A stretch of DNA of 64,000 nt from Stomorhina lunata. Its lineage: Eukaryota; Arthropoda; Insecta; Diptera; Rhiniidae. Positions within the stretch are counted from its first letter, which is position 1; each line of letters opens with the position of its first letter. The stretch spans positions 55,741,903-55,805,902 of the forward strand of contig OW121743.1 of NCBI GenBank assembly GCA_933228675.1, given 5' to 3'. Below are positions 1 to 11,628 of this stretch, one piece after another. The translations under genes and the position numbers were made by a program. The notes under the pieces are model-generated. The model was not told the origin of the DNA. It was given only the letters and a program-made list of their open reading frames with translations, and made no database searches.

Positions 1-236
1 ATTCGTGGCGTTATTGCCAACATACGGCCCCATATGCTCGAAAAAGTAGTAAAAATTGGACCTGTAGAATTGGCTTTATTCGAGCCAGCCGCGGCGGCCA
101 CATGCCCGAAATCATATTTAAACATTAGTGGCATAAAATTATCCTTCCAATAAAGCCAAATTAACGGACATTAAAACGATTTTCTTGTGTTTTATTTCAA
201 TTCGAAGTTCTATACCTCTAAAAAAAACACCCATTA
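1..236 (+). mobile_element. Mariner (DD41D-like) 3' remnant
   Basis: The first ~130 bases translate, with one single-base frameshift near base 47, to the C-terminal end of the mariner transposase seen in fuller form at 15912-17201 (peptides such as NIRPHMLEKV and RASRGGHMPE). The untranslated tail follows and ends in the same terminal inverted repeat, reading CACCCAT at 228-234, next to a TA. The element therefore runs off the left edge of the window on the plus strand. It appears to have inserted in the TA run at the start of the family A copy that follows. It is a broken copy: the visible transposase end is out of frame. Confidence 0.8.
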
Positions 237-1498
237 TATATATATATATATATATATAGAATGGCTATCTCGAAAACGGCTCTAACGATTTTGATAAAAT
301 TTGGACAGTGGGTATCCTTTTTGGTGTATAGGTCGAAGAAGAAGGGACTTTTGGAACTTTTGCCTCTAAGAGGGTAAAAACGGGTAAAAAGGGGAAAAAA
401 TCGAAAACACTATATCTCCTAAAGTAATAAGTATAGAAACAAAATTAAAATTACGTTTTAAACAGCTATGAAAATAAGCGGACAGGTGCTTGGTAGTTTT
501 TTGAAACTATGTCCGATAGGGGGTAGAAAAGGGTAAAAATAGTTTTTTTGGTACCTTTTGAACCCACTCTTATACTTTAAACTAAAGAATATAGAAAGAA
601 ACTTGGTACTGCAATCAATAGATGTAAAAGAAACATGAAATACGTATTTGGTACTTTTTTGATTTTGGAGCCAAAATGGGTAAAAAAGGGATAAAATGAT
701 AACTTAACATCTCCAAAGTAAAATGAATAGGAACATTATACATTATGTTAAATGCGTTTTAATAAAATGTACCGAATTCAATTGGCACCAAAAAGGTACC
801 AAATATACATATGGAACTTTTAGAAATTAGGGAATAAAAAGGGGGAAAAATTAGTATTATTTTAAACAAATGAATGTTTGTCTGTATGTAAATATGTTCT
901 TTATAGAATAGTAAACTGTGAATTTGATCATGTTATGCTCTTTAGCGAAGATGTTGCGGATAAGACGGCGAAGGTTTTTAAGCTGATAAGACTAATTTCC
1001 GAAAGATGGCGCCACTGAAAATTACTAAAAATTAATTAAATCGTAAACTGTACATTTGATCATGCTATGATCTTTAGCAAAGTTGTAGCGCATGAGCCGG
1101 CGAAGGCTTTTTAGTTGCTATGAAGAAATTTCGACAGGTGGCGCCACTGAAATTTATTCAAAGTCAATTTAATCGTAAGCTGTACATTTAATCATGCTAT
1201 AATCTTCAGCAAAGTAGTTACGGATAAGCCGAAGAAGGTTTATGAATTGGAATGAGCAAAGTCCGACAGGTGGCGCCACAGAAAATTACTTAAAGTAATC
1301 ATGTTATAATCATAAGCAAAGTTGTTACGAATAAGCAGACAAAGTTTTCTTATATGTTATGAACAACTTCACGTAGCGCCACTGCAAATTTATTTATTTT
1401 ATTTTAGCACTTTATAATATAAAATATATAAAAACTTTAAAATTTGCCTCAAAATGCTTATCATAAAGTTCCGAGCAAGGCTCGGTCAACCAGGTACT
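235..1498 (+). mobile_element. Helitron-like family A, copy A1
   Basis: Non-coding element that begins in a TA run, followed by the conserved start GAATGGCTATCTCGAAAACG. A G/A-rich block full of GGTAAAAA and GGTACTTTTT words follows, then about 3.5 tandem units of ~130 bp (from about 913 to 1380) that each carry CGACAGGTGGCGCCAC-like words. It ends in a GC hairpin CCGAGC-AAG-GCTCGG and the terminus CCAGGTACT. A 3' hairpin just before the end, no terminal inverted repeats and no coding capacity fit a non-autonomous Helitron/Helentron with central tandem repeats. The class is inferred; the family is directly supported by at least five copies in this window. Confidence 0.65.
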
Positions 1499-2456
1499 AA
1501 AGATTTATTTGAGTAATTTGCCACAAGTAATCGAGTTACTCGAGTAAAATTATTTCAATAATTTTGTAAGTATTTTTTTAAAATAAAACGACTATTGGCT
1601 GCAACTAATGATATACTCGTATTCCATTTTATGCAATAATCAAGGGTTCAAATGAAGGCCACTTAAATCAATTATCTACCGTTCTATGGTCCATTTTAAG
1701 CAATAATTGATGGTTCTACTATAGTTAATTTAAAGCCATAATCGAGGGTTTTAATATAGTTAATTTTCCATTTATGAAATAATCGTAGATTTTAACATTG
1801 TCAATTCTACGCAATAATCGAGACTTGTAAATTACAACTCGTAATATAGTCCATTGTTTGTATATAGTCCATTGTATGTATAAAGTCCGTAGTGTATATA
1901 AAGTCAATGTAATTTCAGACATAAATAGACTAGTCTACCATAGACCTGTTGTGGTATCCAATGTATTCGTAATTTCTACTATTCTTTATTTAAAGGTCCC
2001 AATGTAATCATAGCTCCTGTTATAGATTAGTTGAATATACCATTGCAATCATAAAACCTACTATAGTCCAGTTGAAGTCTCCAATGTATTCGTAGATACT
2101 ACTATAGTTTAGTAAAAGATCCCTGTGCAATCGTAGGTCCTACTATAGTTACAGTACGTCCTACTATAGTTCAGTTAAAGGACGCAATGTAATCGTAGAT
2201 CCTACTTTGGTCCAGTTGAAGATCCCATTGCAAACATAGGTAAAAGGTAGTCGTAGAGCCTACTAATCTATTAGACCAAACTCAGGATTTATGAAATCGA
2301 AAGATTGCTTTTTATATATAGAAGTAAATAAACTCACTTAAAATATTTGTATTAAAAATATTTTTTTTTTATTTTTGTTTATGTTTTTGATTGCCAATTG
2401 TAAAAATTTTTTGTTAAAAAAGCACTATAATTTTATTAAAAAAATTGTTGTATTAA

Positions 2457-2460
<4 letters not shown>

Positions 2461-2538
<78 letters not shown>
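2461..2538. repeat. (TA)n microsatellite
   Basis: About 39 uninterrupted TA dinucleotides. Confidence 0.98.
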
Positions 2539-2542
<4 letters not shown>

Positions 2543-2554
2543 TTACAGGAAAAT

Positions 2555-2704
2555 CTTACTCGAGTAATTTTAAGATGAATTTTTTACTCGATTAACTCGA
2601 GTAATTTTTAACGATTAATCGATTTTTCGAGTAATTAAAAAACACCATTTTCAAGTTATTTGATTACTCAAACAATTAAAAGTCGAGTAAAATGAACACC
2701 CTAG
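2555..2704 (-). mobile_element. hAT-like terminal fragment
   Basis: The segment is rich in ACTCGAGTAA/TTACTCGA words and ends in AAAATGAACACCCTAG. Read from the minus strand the end begins CTAGGGTGTTCATTTTACTC, a form typical of hAT-type ends in flies. No partner end or target duplication was found, so the assignment is tentative. Confidence 0.3.
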
Positions 2705-2710
2705 TATATA

Positions 2711-2738
2711 TCTTATATTCTTAAACGAGCAATAATTG

Positions 2739-2799
<61 letters not shown>

Positions 2800-4287
2800 G
2801 CTATCTCGAAAACGGCTCTAACGATTTTGATAAAATTTGGACAGTGGGTATCTTTTTTGATGTATAGGTCGAAGAAGAAGGGACTTTTGGAACTTTTACC
2901 TCTAAGAGGGTAAAAACGGGTAAAAAGGGGAAAAAATCGAAAACGCTATGTCTCCTAAAGTAATAGGTATAGAAACAAAATTAAAATTACGTTTTAAACA
3001 GCTTTGAAAATAAGCGGACAGGTGTTTGGTACTTTTTTGAAACTATGTCCGATAGGGGGTAAAAAAGGGTGAAAATAGTTTTTTTGGCACCTTTTTAACC
3101 CACTCTTATATTTTGAACTAAAGAATGTAGAAAGAAACTTGGTACTGCAATCAATAGATGTAAAAAAAACATGAAACACGTATTTGGTACTTTTTTGATT
3201 TTGGAGCCAAAATGGGTAAAAAAGGGATAAAATGATAACTTAACATCTCCAAAGTAATATGAATAGGAACATTATACATTATGTTAGATGCGTTTTAAAA
3301 AATGTACCGAATTCAATTGGCACCAAAAAAGTACCAAATATACATATGGAACTTTTAGAAATTAGGGAATAAAAAGGGGGAAAATTAGTATTATTTTAAA
3401 CAAATGAATGTTTGTCTGTATGTATGTTCTTTATAGAATAGTAAACTGTGAATTTGATTGTGTTATGCTCTTTAGCGAAGATGTTGCGGATAAGCCGGCG
3501 AAGGTTTTAAAGTTGATAAGACTAATTTCCGACAGTGCAAAGTGCAAACAGATGGCGCCACTGAAAATTACTAAAAATTAATTAAATCGTAAACTGTACA
3601 TTTGATCATGCTATGATCTTTAGCAAAGTTGTAGCGCATGAGCCGACGAAGGCTTTTTAGTTGGTATGAATAATTTCCGACAGGTGGCGCTACACAAACT
3701 TACTCAAAGTCAATTTAATCTTAATCTGTACATTTAATTATGCTACAATCTTTAGCAAAGTTGTTGCACATGAGCCGACGAAGGTTTCTTAGTTGGTATG
3801 AAGAAATTTCGACAGGTGGCGCTACTGAAATTTACTCAAAGTCAATTTAATCGTATGCTGTACATTTAATCATGCTATAATCTTCAGCAAAGTTGTTACG
3901 GATAAGCCGAAGAAGGTTTATGAATTGGAATAAGCAAAGTCCGACAGGTGGCGCCACAGAAAACTACTCAAAATGAATTAAATCGTAAACTGTGCATTTG
4001 ATCAGACTATAATCTTTAGCAAAGTTGTTGCGCATGAGTCGACAGAGGCTTCTGTTGATATGAATAATTTCCAAAATTATTCAAAATGAGTTAAACTGTA
4101 AACTATGCAAACTATGTGTTGGTCGGACAAAATAAATCAAATAATTCAAAATTAACTGAATATTTCTACAATGTCTTTCCTCTAAATTTATTTTAGCACT
4201 TTATAATATAAAATATATAAAAACTTTAAAATTTTCCTCAAAATGCTTATCATAAAGCTCCGAGCAAGGCTCGGTCTACCAGGTACT
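2711..4287 (+). mobile_element. Helitron-like family A, copy A2
   Basis: Best 5' end of the family: TCTTATATTCTTAAACGAGC, then a TA run and GAATGGCTATCTCG. The body matches A1 closely. The central tandem array has five ~130-bp units plus a degenerate one (starts near 3437, 3596, 3726, 3857, 3989), more than A1. The 3' end has the CCGAGC/GCTCGG hairpin and CCAGGTACT. The next copy, A3, starts directly after it in the same orientation. Confidence 0.65.
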
Positions 4288-5371
4288 ATATATATAGAAT
4301 GGCTATCTCGAAAACGGCAGAAATCAAAAATGCTATATCTACTGAAGTAATAGGGATAAAAACTAAATTTTAATTATGTTTTGAATAGCTGTTGAAATAA
4401 GCGGACAGATGTTTGGTACATTTTTCAATCTATGCCCGATAGGGGGTAAAAAAGGTGAAAATATTTTTTTTGGTACCATTTTTAAGGCACTCTTATCTTT
4501 GAACCAAACAATATAGAAAAGAATTTTGTAATGCAATCGATAAATGTGAGATAAATATTGAACACGTATTTGGTACTTTTTTGATTCCGGGGGGAAAAAG
4601 GGATAAAATGATAACTTAATACCTCATGAAGTAATATGAATAGGAACAATGTGTTAACTGCGATTTTATAAAAGGTACCGAATTCAATTGGTACCAAGTA
4701 CCAAATATGCATATGTAACTTTTTAGAAATTAGGGAATAAAAGTTGTTGCGCATGAGACAACGAAGGTTTTTAAGTTGATATCACTATCCGACAGGTGGC
4801 GCCACTAAAAATTACTTAAAATTAATTAAATCGTAAACTGTGCATTTGATCATGCTATGATCTTTAGCGAAGTTGTTACAAATGAGACGGCGATGGTTTT
4901 TTAATAGGTATAAAAAATTTCCGACAGGTAGCGCTACTGAAAATTAATCAAACTGAGTTAAATCGTAAACTGTGCATTTGATCATGCAAAGATCTTTAGC
5001 GAAGTTGTTGCACATGAGTCGACGAAGTTGGTATGATAATAAATGAGTATGGTAATGAATTAAATCGTAAACTGGTCATTTTATCAGGCTGATGATCGTT
5101 AGCAAAGTTCTTGCGCACGAGTCGACGGAGGTTTTTAAGTCGGTATGACCAATTTCCAAAATTATTCATATTAAACTATGCATTTGATCATGTGTTGATA
5201 GAACAAAATTAATAAAATGGTTCAAAATTAATTGGATATTTGTGTACCGTCTTTTCTCTAAATTTATTTTAATTGGTTAGTACTTTATAAAATAAAATAT
5301 ATGAAAACTTTAAAATTCACCTCGAAATGCTTATCATAAAGCTCCGAACAAGGCTCGGTCCCCCAGATACT
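4288..5371 (+). mobile_element. Helitron-like family A, copy A3 (internally deleted)
   Basis: Head-to-tail with A2. It starts with a short TA run and GAATGGCTATCTCG but jumps after GAAAACGGC to a point ~120 bases further into the family body, so it has an internal deletion. About three ~130-bp tandem units follow. The 3' hairpin is slightly degraded (CCGAACAAGGCTCGG) and the end reads CCAGATACT. It is more diverged than A1 and A2. Confidence 0.6.
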
Positions 5372-5441
5372 GTATATATTATTGTGGGCAATTTTTTTTT
5401 TTTTTTTTTGCCTTAAGTACTCATCGGGATTGTAATACTAT

Positions 5442-5793
5442 CAGCCATGTCACAGAACTCAATTCCGTTCGCAAGTGGAATGAATTCCGCACTTTGCTTC
5501 TATTGAAAAAGTAAAACGAAAAAATTTTTCGGAATGAAACCACTTTCTATTTTCAAAGTGGAATTGAATTCATATGTTTTTAGTTGTTTATTCAATATTT
5601 GAACAATTTCCTCAATTAATCAGTGTTTTTTGTTAAAACCAAGATAGAGTTGAAAATTTCAATTAAAAAAATCTCATTTTGTACTGATTTTGGACATTTA
5701 AAATTTTTCGGAATCTATAGAACCTAAAACCATTTCGATCGGAATTCAACTACGGAATGGTTTCAATTCCGAACGGAATTCGTGACATGCCTG
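5442..5793. mobile_element. Small inverted-repeat element (hAT-like MITE)
   Basis: The ends are CAGCCATGTCAC at the left and GTGACATGCCTG at the right, imperfect inverted repeats that continue inward with ATTCCGTTCG/CGAACGGAAT. The interior is palindromic in places (GGAATGAATTCC, CCACTTT...AAAGTGG). There is no coding capacity and no clear 8-bp target duplication, so the hAT assignment rests only on the CAG...CTG ends. Confidence 0.4.
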
Positions 5794-5796
5794 TAT

Positions 5797-6215
5797 GGGT
5801 CATTCTAATGAACTTTGCGGAATTTGCGCCGAAGTTTGGTTTGAAATTTGAAGCTTTTGAACGAAAAATTTTCTAAATTGTCACTCCCATATATAAAACT
5901 AACGGTAAGCTGTAGTGAAAGGTTTTACACTCCTCCAATTGCGTGAAGTCTTTAGAGTTTTAGAACATTTAAACTTTTTTTCTTTAAATTGACCGTGGAG
6001 TTGATATTTTAAAAAATGTAAAATGTGCCGTTCAAAGTTTTAGTAAATTTTTGCAAAGGAATGCAATTGGAGGAGTATGAAACCTTTCCAATACAGCTTG
6101 CCGTTAGTTTTATATTTGGTATTGAAAATGTAGAAAATTTTTCGTTGAAAACTAGTAAATCTCAATCAAAACTTCGCAGCAAATTCCGGCGGGTCAAAAT
6201 TTTTGACCTATGGTT
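5797..6215. mobile_element. Fold-back MITE with ~190-bp arms
   Basis: The left arm (about 5810-5945) and the right arm (about 6060-6215) are inverted copies. TAAAACTAACGGTAAGCTGT near 5895 pairs with ACAGCTTGCCGTTAGTTTTA near 6095, and CTCCTCCAATTGC near 5930 pairs with GCAATTGGAGGAG near 6063. The arms end in GCGGAATTTGCG / CAGCAAATTCCGGC. The RNA or single strand would fold into one long hairpin. No gene. Confidence 0.65.
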
Positions 6216-6411
6216 TATTTTTATTTTTTTTTTTTGCAGTTGCAGGAGTTAAATTATTATTTAAATTAATCTTACGAGTGGCTTATCGAGTTTTGCGCGG
6301 GATTGATAAGATCATATGTAGCCATTTTATACTATAACCTATAAAATGGTGCCTCAGTTTAAGTAAAAGATCAAAATATATCCAAGAGTATTTTTTTCTT
6401 GATGTTTAATT

Positions 6412-7713
6412 TAAAGAGTGTTCTAAAAAAAATATGCATTTACTATTTTAGACAAAATTTATCCATAGTGCAAGAAATAATTTATTTTTTGATCAAGTTA
6501 GTTTCTATAGATATGTCAGATACTATTATTTTAGAAATTATTAATTTTCAATAGTTATTTCAATCAAAATGGACTGCGAAAAAAAAGTTCGTGAAAATAT
6601 AATTAAAACTTTTCAAAAAAATTCGTCATGGACTTTTAAAAAAATAGCTAAAAATTTGAAAGTTGACCCTCGAACGGTTTCTAATGCCATCAGACGGTAT
6701 AAGGAAAATCTGAGCATTGAAAGAAAACCTGGATCAGGGAGGAAAAAAGGTCCTACAGAAATTGGTAAGGCAAAAGAAGTCGAGCGACTCTATCGAAGAA
6801 CGCCTAACACTTCTTTAAGAAAAGCAGCTCGTACGGTGAAATGTTCTACGAATTTTGCACATAGAGTCAAAGCTTATGCTGGACTGAAGACATACAAAGT
6901 CCAAAAGGTACCAGATCGCAATGCTATAAAGAACTTAGAAGCAAAAAAACGAGCGAAAAAAATGAAGTCTGATTTTATGAAAAAATACACCTGTTGTGTG
7001 ATGGATGATGAAACATACGTACTGGCAGACTTTTCTCAACTTCCTGGTCAAGATTTTTATGTTACTGATAAACGGGGCAATGTTCGGCAAGAGTTTCGCA
7101 CAAAAAAAACAAACAAAATTCCCTAAGAAGTTTCTCGTGTGGCAAGCTATTTGCAGTTGCGGCAAAAGAAGTAAAGTATTTGTGGCATCTGGCACAATAA
7201 ACACAGAAATTTATATAAAGGAGTGCCTACGAAAACGGTTGTTACCCTTTTTAAGAGAGCACAGGGTGACTACATTTTTTTGGCCCGATTTGGCATCATG
7301 CCATTATGGAAAAAAGGCACTTGAGTGGTACTCAAAGAATAATGTAATTTTTGTACCACGAGAGGCAAATCCACCTAACTGTCCAGAACTTCGGCCTGTG
7401 GAAAGGTATTGGGCTCTGGTAAAAAAGGAATTGAAGAACACAGGAAAGATTTCCAAGAACATGTCCGATTTTTAGCGCAGGTGGAACACATGCTCCAAAA
7501 AGGTATCAGAAGCAACTGTAAAATCTTTAATGGGAGGGTTTCCGAAAAAAGTCGATAATTTTGCAAAACCCGAGTACTAAGTAAACATTTTAATGCTAAA
7601 TCATTTTGTATAATATGTCATTATATTTGCGTATTTTGTAGAGTTTTTATATTAAAAAGTTTGATTTTTATTTAAGAAAATCCAACTACAAATTTTATTT
7701 AGAGCACTCTTTA
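6412..7713 (+). mobile_element. Tc1/mariner-type DD37E element, copy 1
   Basis: The element is bounded by TAAAGAGTGTTCT at the left and AGAGCACTCTTTA at the right, inverted repeats starting at the TA target. It is 1.3 kb long and carries one transposase frame on the plus strand (see 6569-7580). A second copy lies inverted at 13644-14920. It sits next to a ~170-base stretch of unrecognised AT-rich DNA on its left. Confidence 0.85.
6569..7580 (+). pseudogene. DD37E transposase pseudogene, copy 1
   Basis: This is a cut-and-paste transposase of the IS630-Tc1-mariner superfamily. It starts MDCEKKVRENI with N-terminal helix-turn-helix-like repeats (FKKIAKNLKVDPRTVSNAI, then an RKKGP linker). The catalytic region shows the first Asp in VMDDETYV, the second in WPDLASCHY and the Glu in RPVERYW, with 37 residues between the last two, hence DD37E. 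Breaks: an extra A in the poly-A run near 7100-7108 shifts the frame after EFRTKK, and a later Lys codon has become TAG (MSDF-stop near 7473). All three catalytic residues remain, but no single frame encodes them. The inverted copy lacks the first of these breaks. Confidence 0.85.
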
Positions 7714-9804
7714 GTATTTTTTATGTGTGGATTGAAAATTTTTTGGTGGCAACGCTGCTTTTGTCATTATTATTATTTCGATGACAATATTTTCAAAGAA
7801 GAATTTTGTAATTGGAATAGGTATGTATTTGGATTTTTAAATACTAGTTGAAAACCAAAAATACAAATGCCGTTACCCTTAATGTTTCCAGTAATTAGGG
7901 ATAGAGACAAAAAACAAAGGCAAAATTTGATTTTTGTATAAATTTTTTAAACTTCAAAATCGATTTAAATTTTTTTTTATTTGATTTGATTTAATTTTGT
8001 TTGAAACTTTACTAACATTTATAGCAAGATATCAAAAATTATGAAAAAATCGTTATTTATTTTTTATAAATAATTTTTTTTTTTTTGCACTTAATTGATT
8101 TTTCTGCTTAATTTTCACAATTTATTTCAAACATTTAATAAACCATTAATTATTTTTTTTTTTTTAATATTAAGTTAAACACTTTCATTATCATTTAATT
8201 ATTATAATTTTTTTATGGTTTTATATTAAAATTTTTTTATTAATTTACACAAAAAGGCACAACAAAAACAACAACAAAAAAATCAGTATGCAAAAATTAA
8301 GTCAACAAAAAATTGAAAAAAAATGTATGATTTCAATGTCGTTACTCTAATTCTCTTGAGAATAAACGCTCTGGCTCCACTGTTTATACAGAGTTTGAGA
8401 TACTTTTTGAATGTGTGCAGAGAAACAGGAGAGAAAGAGAGAGAGAGAGAGTGAGCATATTTTACAATAAAATCTGTAGATACTTTACAGATTCCGAAAA
8501 CAAAATAATTTGAACTACAGAAATGAAGAAAAAAATTTCATAGATACACATACACAAAATATCGACAATGAAGAAAAAAAAAATAAGTAAATTTTTATTG
8601 TAAAAAAAAAAGAAACATTAACTCAGTCGCGATGAAAAATGTAATTAAATATTTTTTTACAAAAATTAATTAAACGAGAATTAAACTAAAATTTTGTTTA
8701 AGGTTTTTCCACACAATTTTTGTGATAAATTTTTTTAGAAACTCATTAAAAACTGGGCGCGTTTCATACAAAATTTGCGAAATTATTTTATAGAGATTTT
8801 CTCATCATACTTTTTTTTTTGCTTACGGTTTTACACAATTTATTGACGATTTTTCTTTCAAATTGCCAGAGACTTCTTTAAAAACTTTTCATTTCTTTTA
8901 AATTTTCATCCATGCTTTTAGATATTTTTCTTAAATTTCCAAAAGAATTTCAATTCTTGTTATAAAAATTCATTACTTTTAATGATTTTTGTGAATTATT
9001 TCCATTTTACTTTTCATTATTTTCAATTAATTTCCACTTTTGTTCACTCGCTTGTTACACCAAACGCGTTTGAGTAGCTCCGAACACACTCAGAAAACTG
9101 AATTGTATATTTCTTCTAATTTTTTTATTTGGTGTGTGTATTTTCTACAATTGTTGTAGATATTGCTTTTGTTTTAGTTGTAGTTGTTGTTGTTTTTGTT
9201 TCTCTGTTTTATTATTTAGCGAAAATTCCAACCGGGAACACAATGTATCTATAAGATTTTCGGCACAATACTGGATTCCAATTTACATGAATTGGGAGTC
9301 AAAACTGGTACTAAAGGCGGTTTGTTCACTTTCAGCTGTTGTTGTATTTAGTTGTATCGTCCTCTGTTTGAGTTGCTTCTTTTCTTCTTATTGTATTTGC
9401 TAGTCTTGTTGTTGTAATTGTTTTATTTACACATTTATTGCATCAAAAAAAAAAAAACAAAATACATATGTACTCTTCTGCACGCCTTTTCTTATTGTAT
9501 TTAACAGATACTTTTATTCTCTGAGATACTTTTGGTTTCTCTCCCTCTCAATACTGTGCAGAATTTTCTCTCAGTTTTTTAATACTCTCTCATATGTACT
9601 CATTTTCTGCATTTTTTTCTGCATTAGAGAAGATTTATTTAAAAAGAAGTGGTACTTTTTTTAAAGGTACAATTGCGGCTTGGAAGGTTCTTTTGTCGAA
9701 AGAACGTATTTTATGCACATTTGTCATAGTCAAGGCTGCCAGAAAATTTTAGTGAAAAACCGGCATATTAAAAAAAAATCATCATTATCGCCTATTGTCA
9801 TGGG
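7714..9804. other. AT-rich gene-free region
   Basis: No gene recognised. It is mostly A/T runs with a short GA-rich stretch near 8430-8450 and GTTGTT-rich stretches near 9150-9200 and 9400-9420. At 9730 the words CAAGGCTGCCAGA resemble the end of the hAT-like element that starts at 9805, possibly a decayed relative. Confidence 0.5.
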
Positions 9805-9948
9805 CAGGGCTGCCAGATTTGGGGTTTTGGCCCCAAAGTTGGGGATATTCAATCTTCGAAAAGGCGAAAAATTTTTTGATTTAGGACTTGGGGATTTTGT
9901 TGGGGATTCACTCAAATTTGTTGGGGATTTTTTGGGGAAATTTTAACT

Positions 9949-10234
9949 TGTAATGGCGAAATTAAACAAGAACTTTTATGACACTTGTGGTCTCCACGTT
10001 TATTTCTTCTAGAATCTCTTTTAGTTTTACAAAATGTCCTCAATTCAGAGGCGCTTAAAAGGTATGTCTCTAATTTATGTTTTGATAATTAGATGGCGTT
10101 CTAGTATTTCAAATTATATTTAGTAGATGGGGCTAACTTATCGAAACTAAATATGATATAAATATAATTAATAGATGGCCTTAAGACATTAAATTATCAC
10201 TACAATACGAATTACATATACAAAATACATTACA
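9949..10234 (-). repeat. LTR 1 of tandem array
   Basis: 286 bp. It lacks a ~26-bp segment (containing GAGTTGATCAGAACGTATTA) that the other two LTRs have after GTATGTCTCT. Confidence 0.75.
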
Positions 10235-10447
10235 ACTCGGCTATCCTGACTTTTGATTGCCCTCAATCAACCGGAGAATTTCATGACGTCGTCTCAGTAT
10301 GTTAATTTCTTCGCCTAAGCACTGCGTTTCGGTCTTAAATTGCTCACAATGGACGGTAAAATCTTTATGTTGTTTTCAACTACCGGTGGTCCGGTGACTG
10401 AAGCTAACACTTTTAAAATCTCTTCTACCGACGCAGAAAATGGCATG

Positions 10448-10738
10448 TTAAAAGCAGCGGAGGTTGTTTGTAGAAAAAAAATCATCAGATATTTTCTTCG
10501 GAGTACGTGCAATCGAAGTTCCTGAGGATGTTGTCGGAGAGTTTGTGCAAATAGAGGCAGCTGTGAACGGAGTGTTTATGCAAACAGAGACATCGGTGGA
10601 CGGAGGGTTTGAGCAAGTAGTGGCAGCGGTGGTCGGAGAGTTTGAGCAAGTAGTGGCAGCGGTGGACGGAGGGGACACACAGTCTTCCAAAGTTTCATAT
10701 TTACCTGAGGCAGATTTCAATGTTGACTGCCGTTCCAT
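10448..10738 (-). pseudogene. Truncated gag-like frame, unit 1
   Basis: A 96-residue frame starting MERQSTLKSASGKYETLEDC, followed by Thr/Ser/Cys/Asn-rich repeats of the type TAATTCSNSPTT. It begins about 50 bases after the end of the upstream LTR, the right place for gag of an LTR element. No capsid or zinc-knuckle motif is visible before the frame ends, so only an N-terminal stub remains. Unit 2 carries the same start with a ~25-bp internal difference that changes the C-terminus. The family cannot be told from this stub. Confidence 0.5.
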
Positions 10739-10791
10739 CTTTGTTTGTTCGAAAAAATTTGTAGGTTATATTCGGATCCCACTTCTGAGGA

Positions 10792-11103
10792 TGTAATGGC
10801 GAAATTAAACAAGAGATTTTATGACACTTGTGGTCTCCACGTTTATTTCTTCTAGAATCTCTTTCAGTTTTACAAAATGTCCTCAATTCAGAGGCGCTTA
10901 AAAGGTATGTCTCTAAACAGAGTTGATCAGAACGTATTATAATTTATGTTTTGACAATTAGATGGCGTTCTAGTATTTCAAATTATATTTAGTAGATGGG
11001 GCTAACTTATCGAAACTAAATATGATATTAATATAAATAATAGATAGCCTTAAGACATTAAATTATCACTACAATACGAATTACATATACAAAATACATT
11101 ACA
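10792..11103 (-). repeat. LTR 2 of tandem array
   Basis: 312 bp, TGTAATG...CATTACA on the minus strand, nearly identical to LTR 3 and shared by both internal segments. Confidence 0.75.
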
Positions 11104-11260
11104 ACTCGGCTATCCTGACTTTTGAATGCCCTCAATCAACCGGAGGATTTCATGACGTCGTCTCAGTATGTTAATTTCTTCGCCTAAGCACTGCGCTTCG
11201 GTCTTAAATTGCTCGCAATGGACGGTAAAGCCTTTATGTTGTTTTCAACTACCGGTGTCT

Positions 11261-11575
11261 CTAAACTGAAGCTAACGCTTTTAAAATCTCTTCTACCGAC
11301 GCAGAAAATGGCATGTTAAAAGCAGCGGAGGTTGTTTGTAGAAAAAAATCATCAGTTCCTGAGGATGTTGTCGGAGAGTTTGTGCAAATAGAGGCAGCTG
11401 TGAACGGAGTGTTTATGCAAACAGAGACATCGGTGGACGGAGGGTTTGAGCAAGTAGTGGCAGCGGTGGTCGGAGAGTTTGAGCAAGTAGTGGCAGCGGT
11501 GAACGGAGGGGACACACAGTCTTCCAAAGTTTCATATTTACCTGAGGCAGATTTCAATGTTGACTGCCGTTCCAT
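11261..11575 (-). pseudogene. Truncated gag-like frame, unit 2
   Basis: A 104-residue frame with the same MERQSTLKSASGKYETLEDC start and Thr/Cys/Asn repeats as unit 1. It lacks the segment encoding IARTPKKI and then continues in another frame. It is an incomplete retroelement gag remnant. Confidence 0.5.
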
Positions 11576-11628
11576 CTTTGTTTGTTCGAAAAAATTTTTA
11601 GGTTATATTCGGATCCCACTTCTGAGGA

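Larger units (their letters stand above)
1499..2710. other. Gene-free spacer with degenerate repeats
   Basis: No gene is visible. From about 1640 to 2260 it holds a loose tandem repeat built from words like ATCGTAGATCCTACTATAGT and CAGTTGAAG. The stretch 1500-1560 and the stretch 2555-2700 share ACTCGAGTAA-type words, which suggests two parts of one old element around a TA microsatellite. Confidence 0.4.

Noticed and set aside
6025..6252. 75-residue plus-strand frame
   Set aside because: It falls in the right arm of the fold-back MITE, which is inverted in the left arm.
9134..9403. Cys-rich 89-residue frame
   Set aside because: Arises from TGTTGT/TTGTTG low-complexity DNA; no signal peptide plus cysteine framework that would suggest a real secreted peptide.
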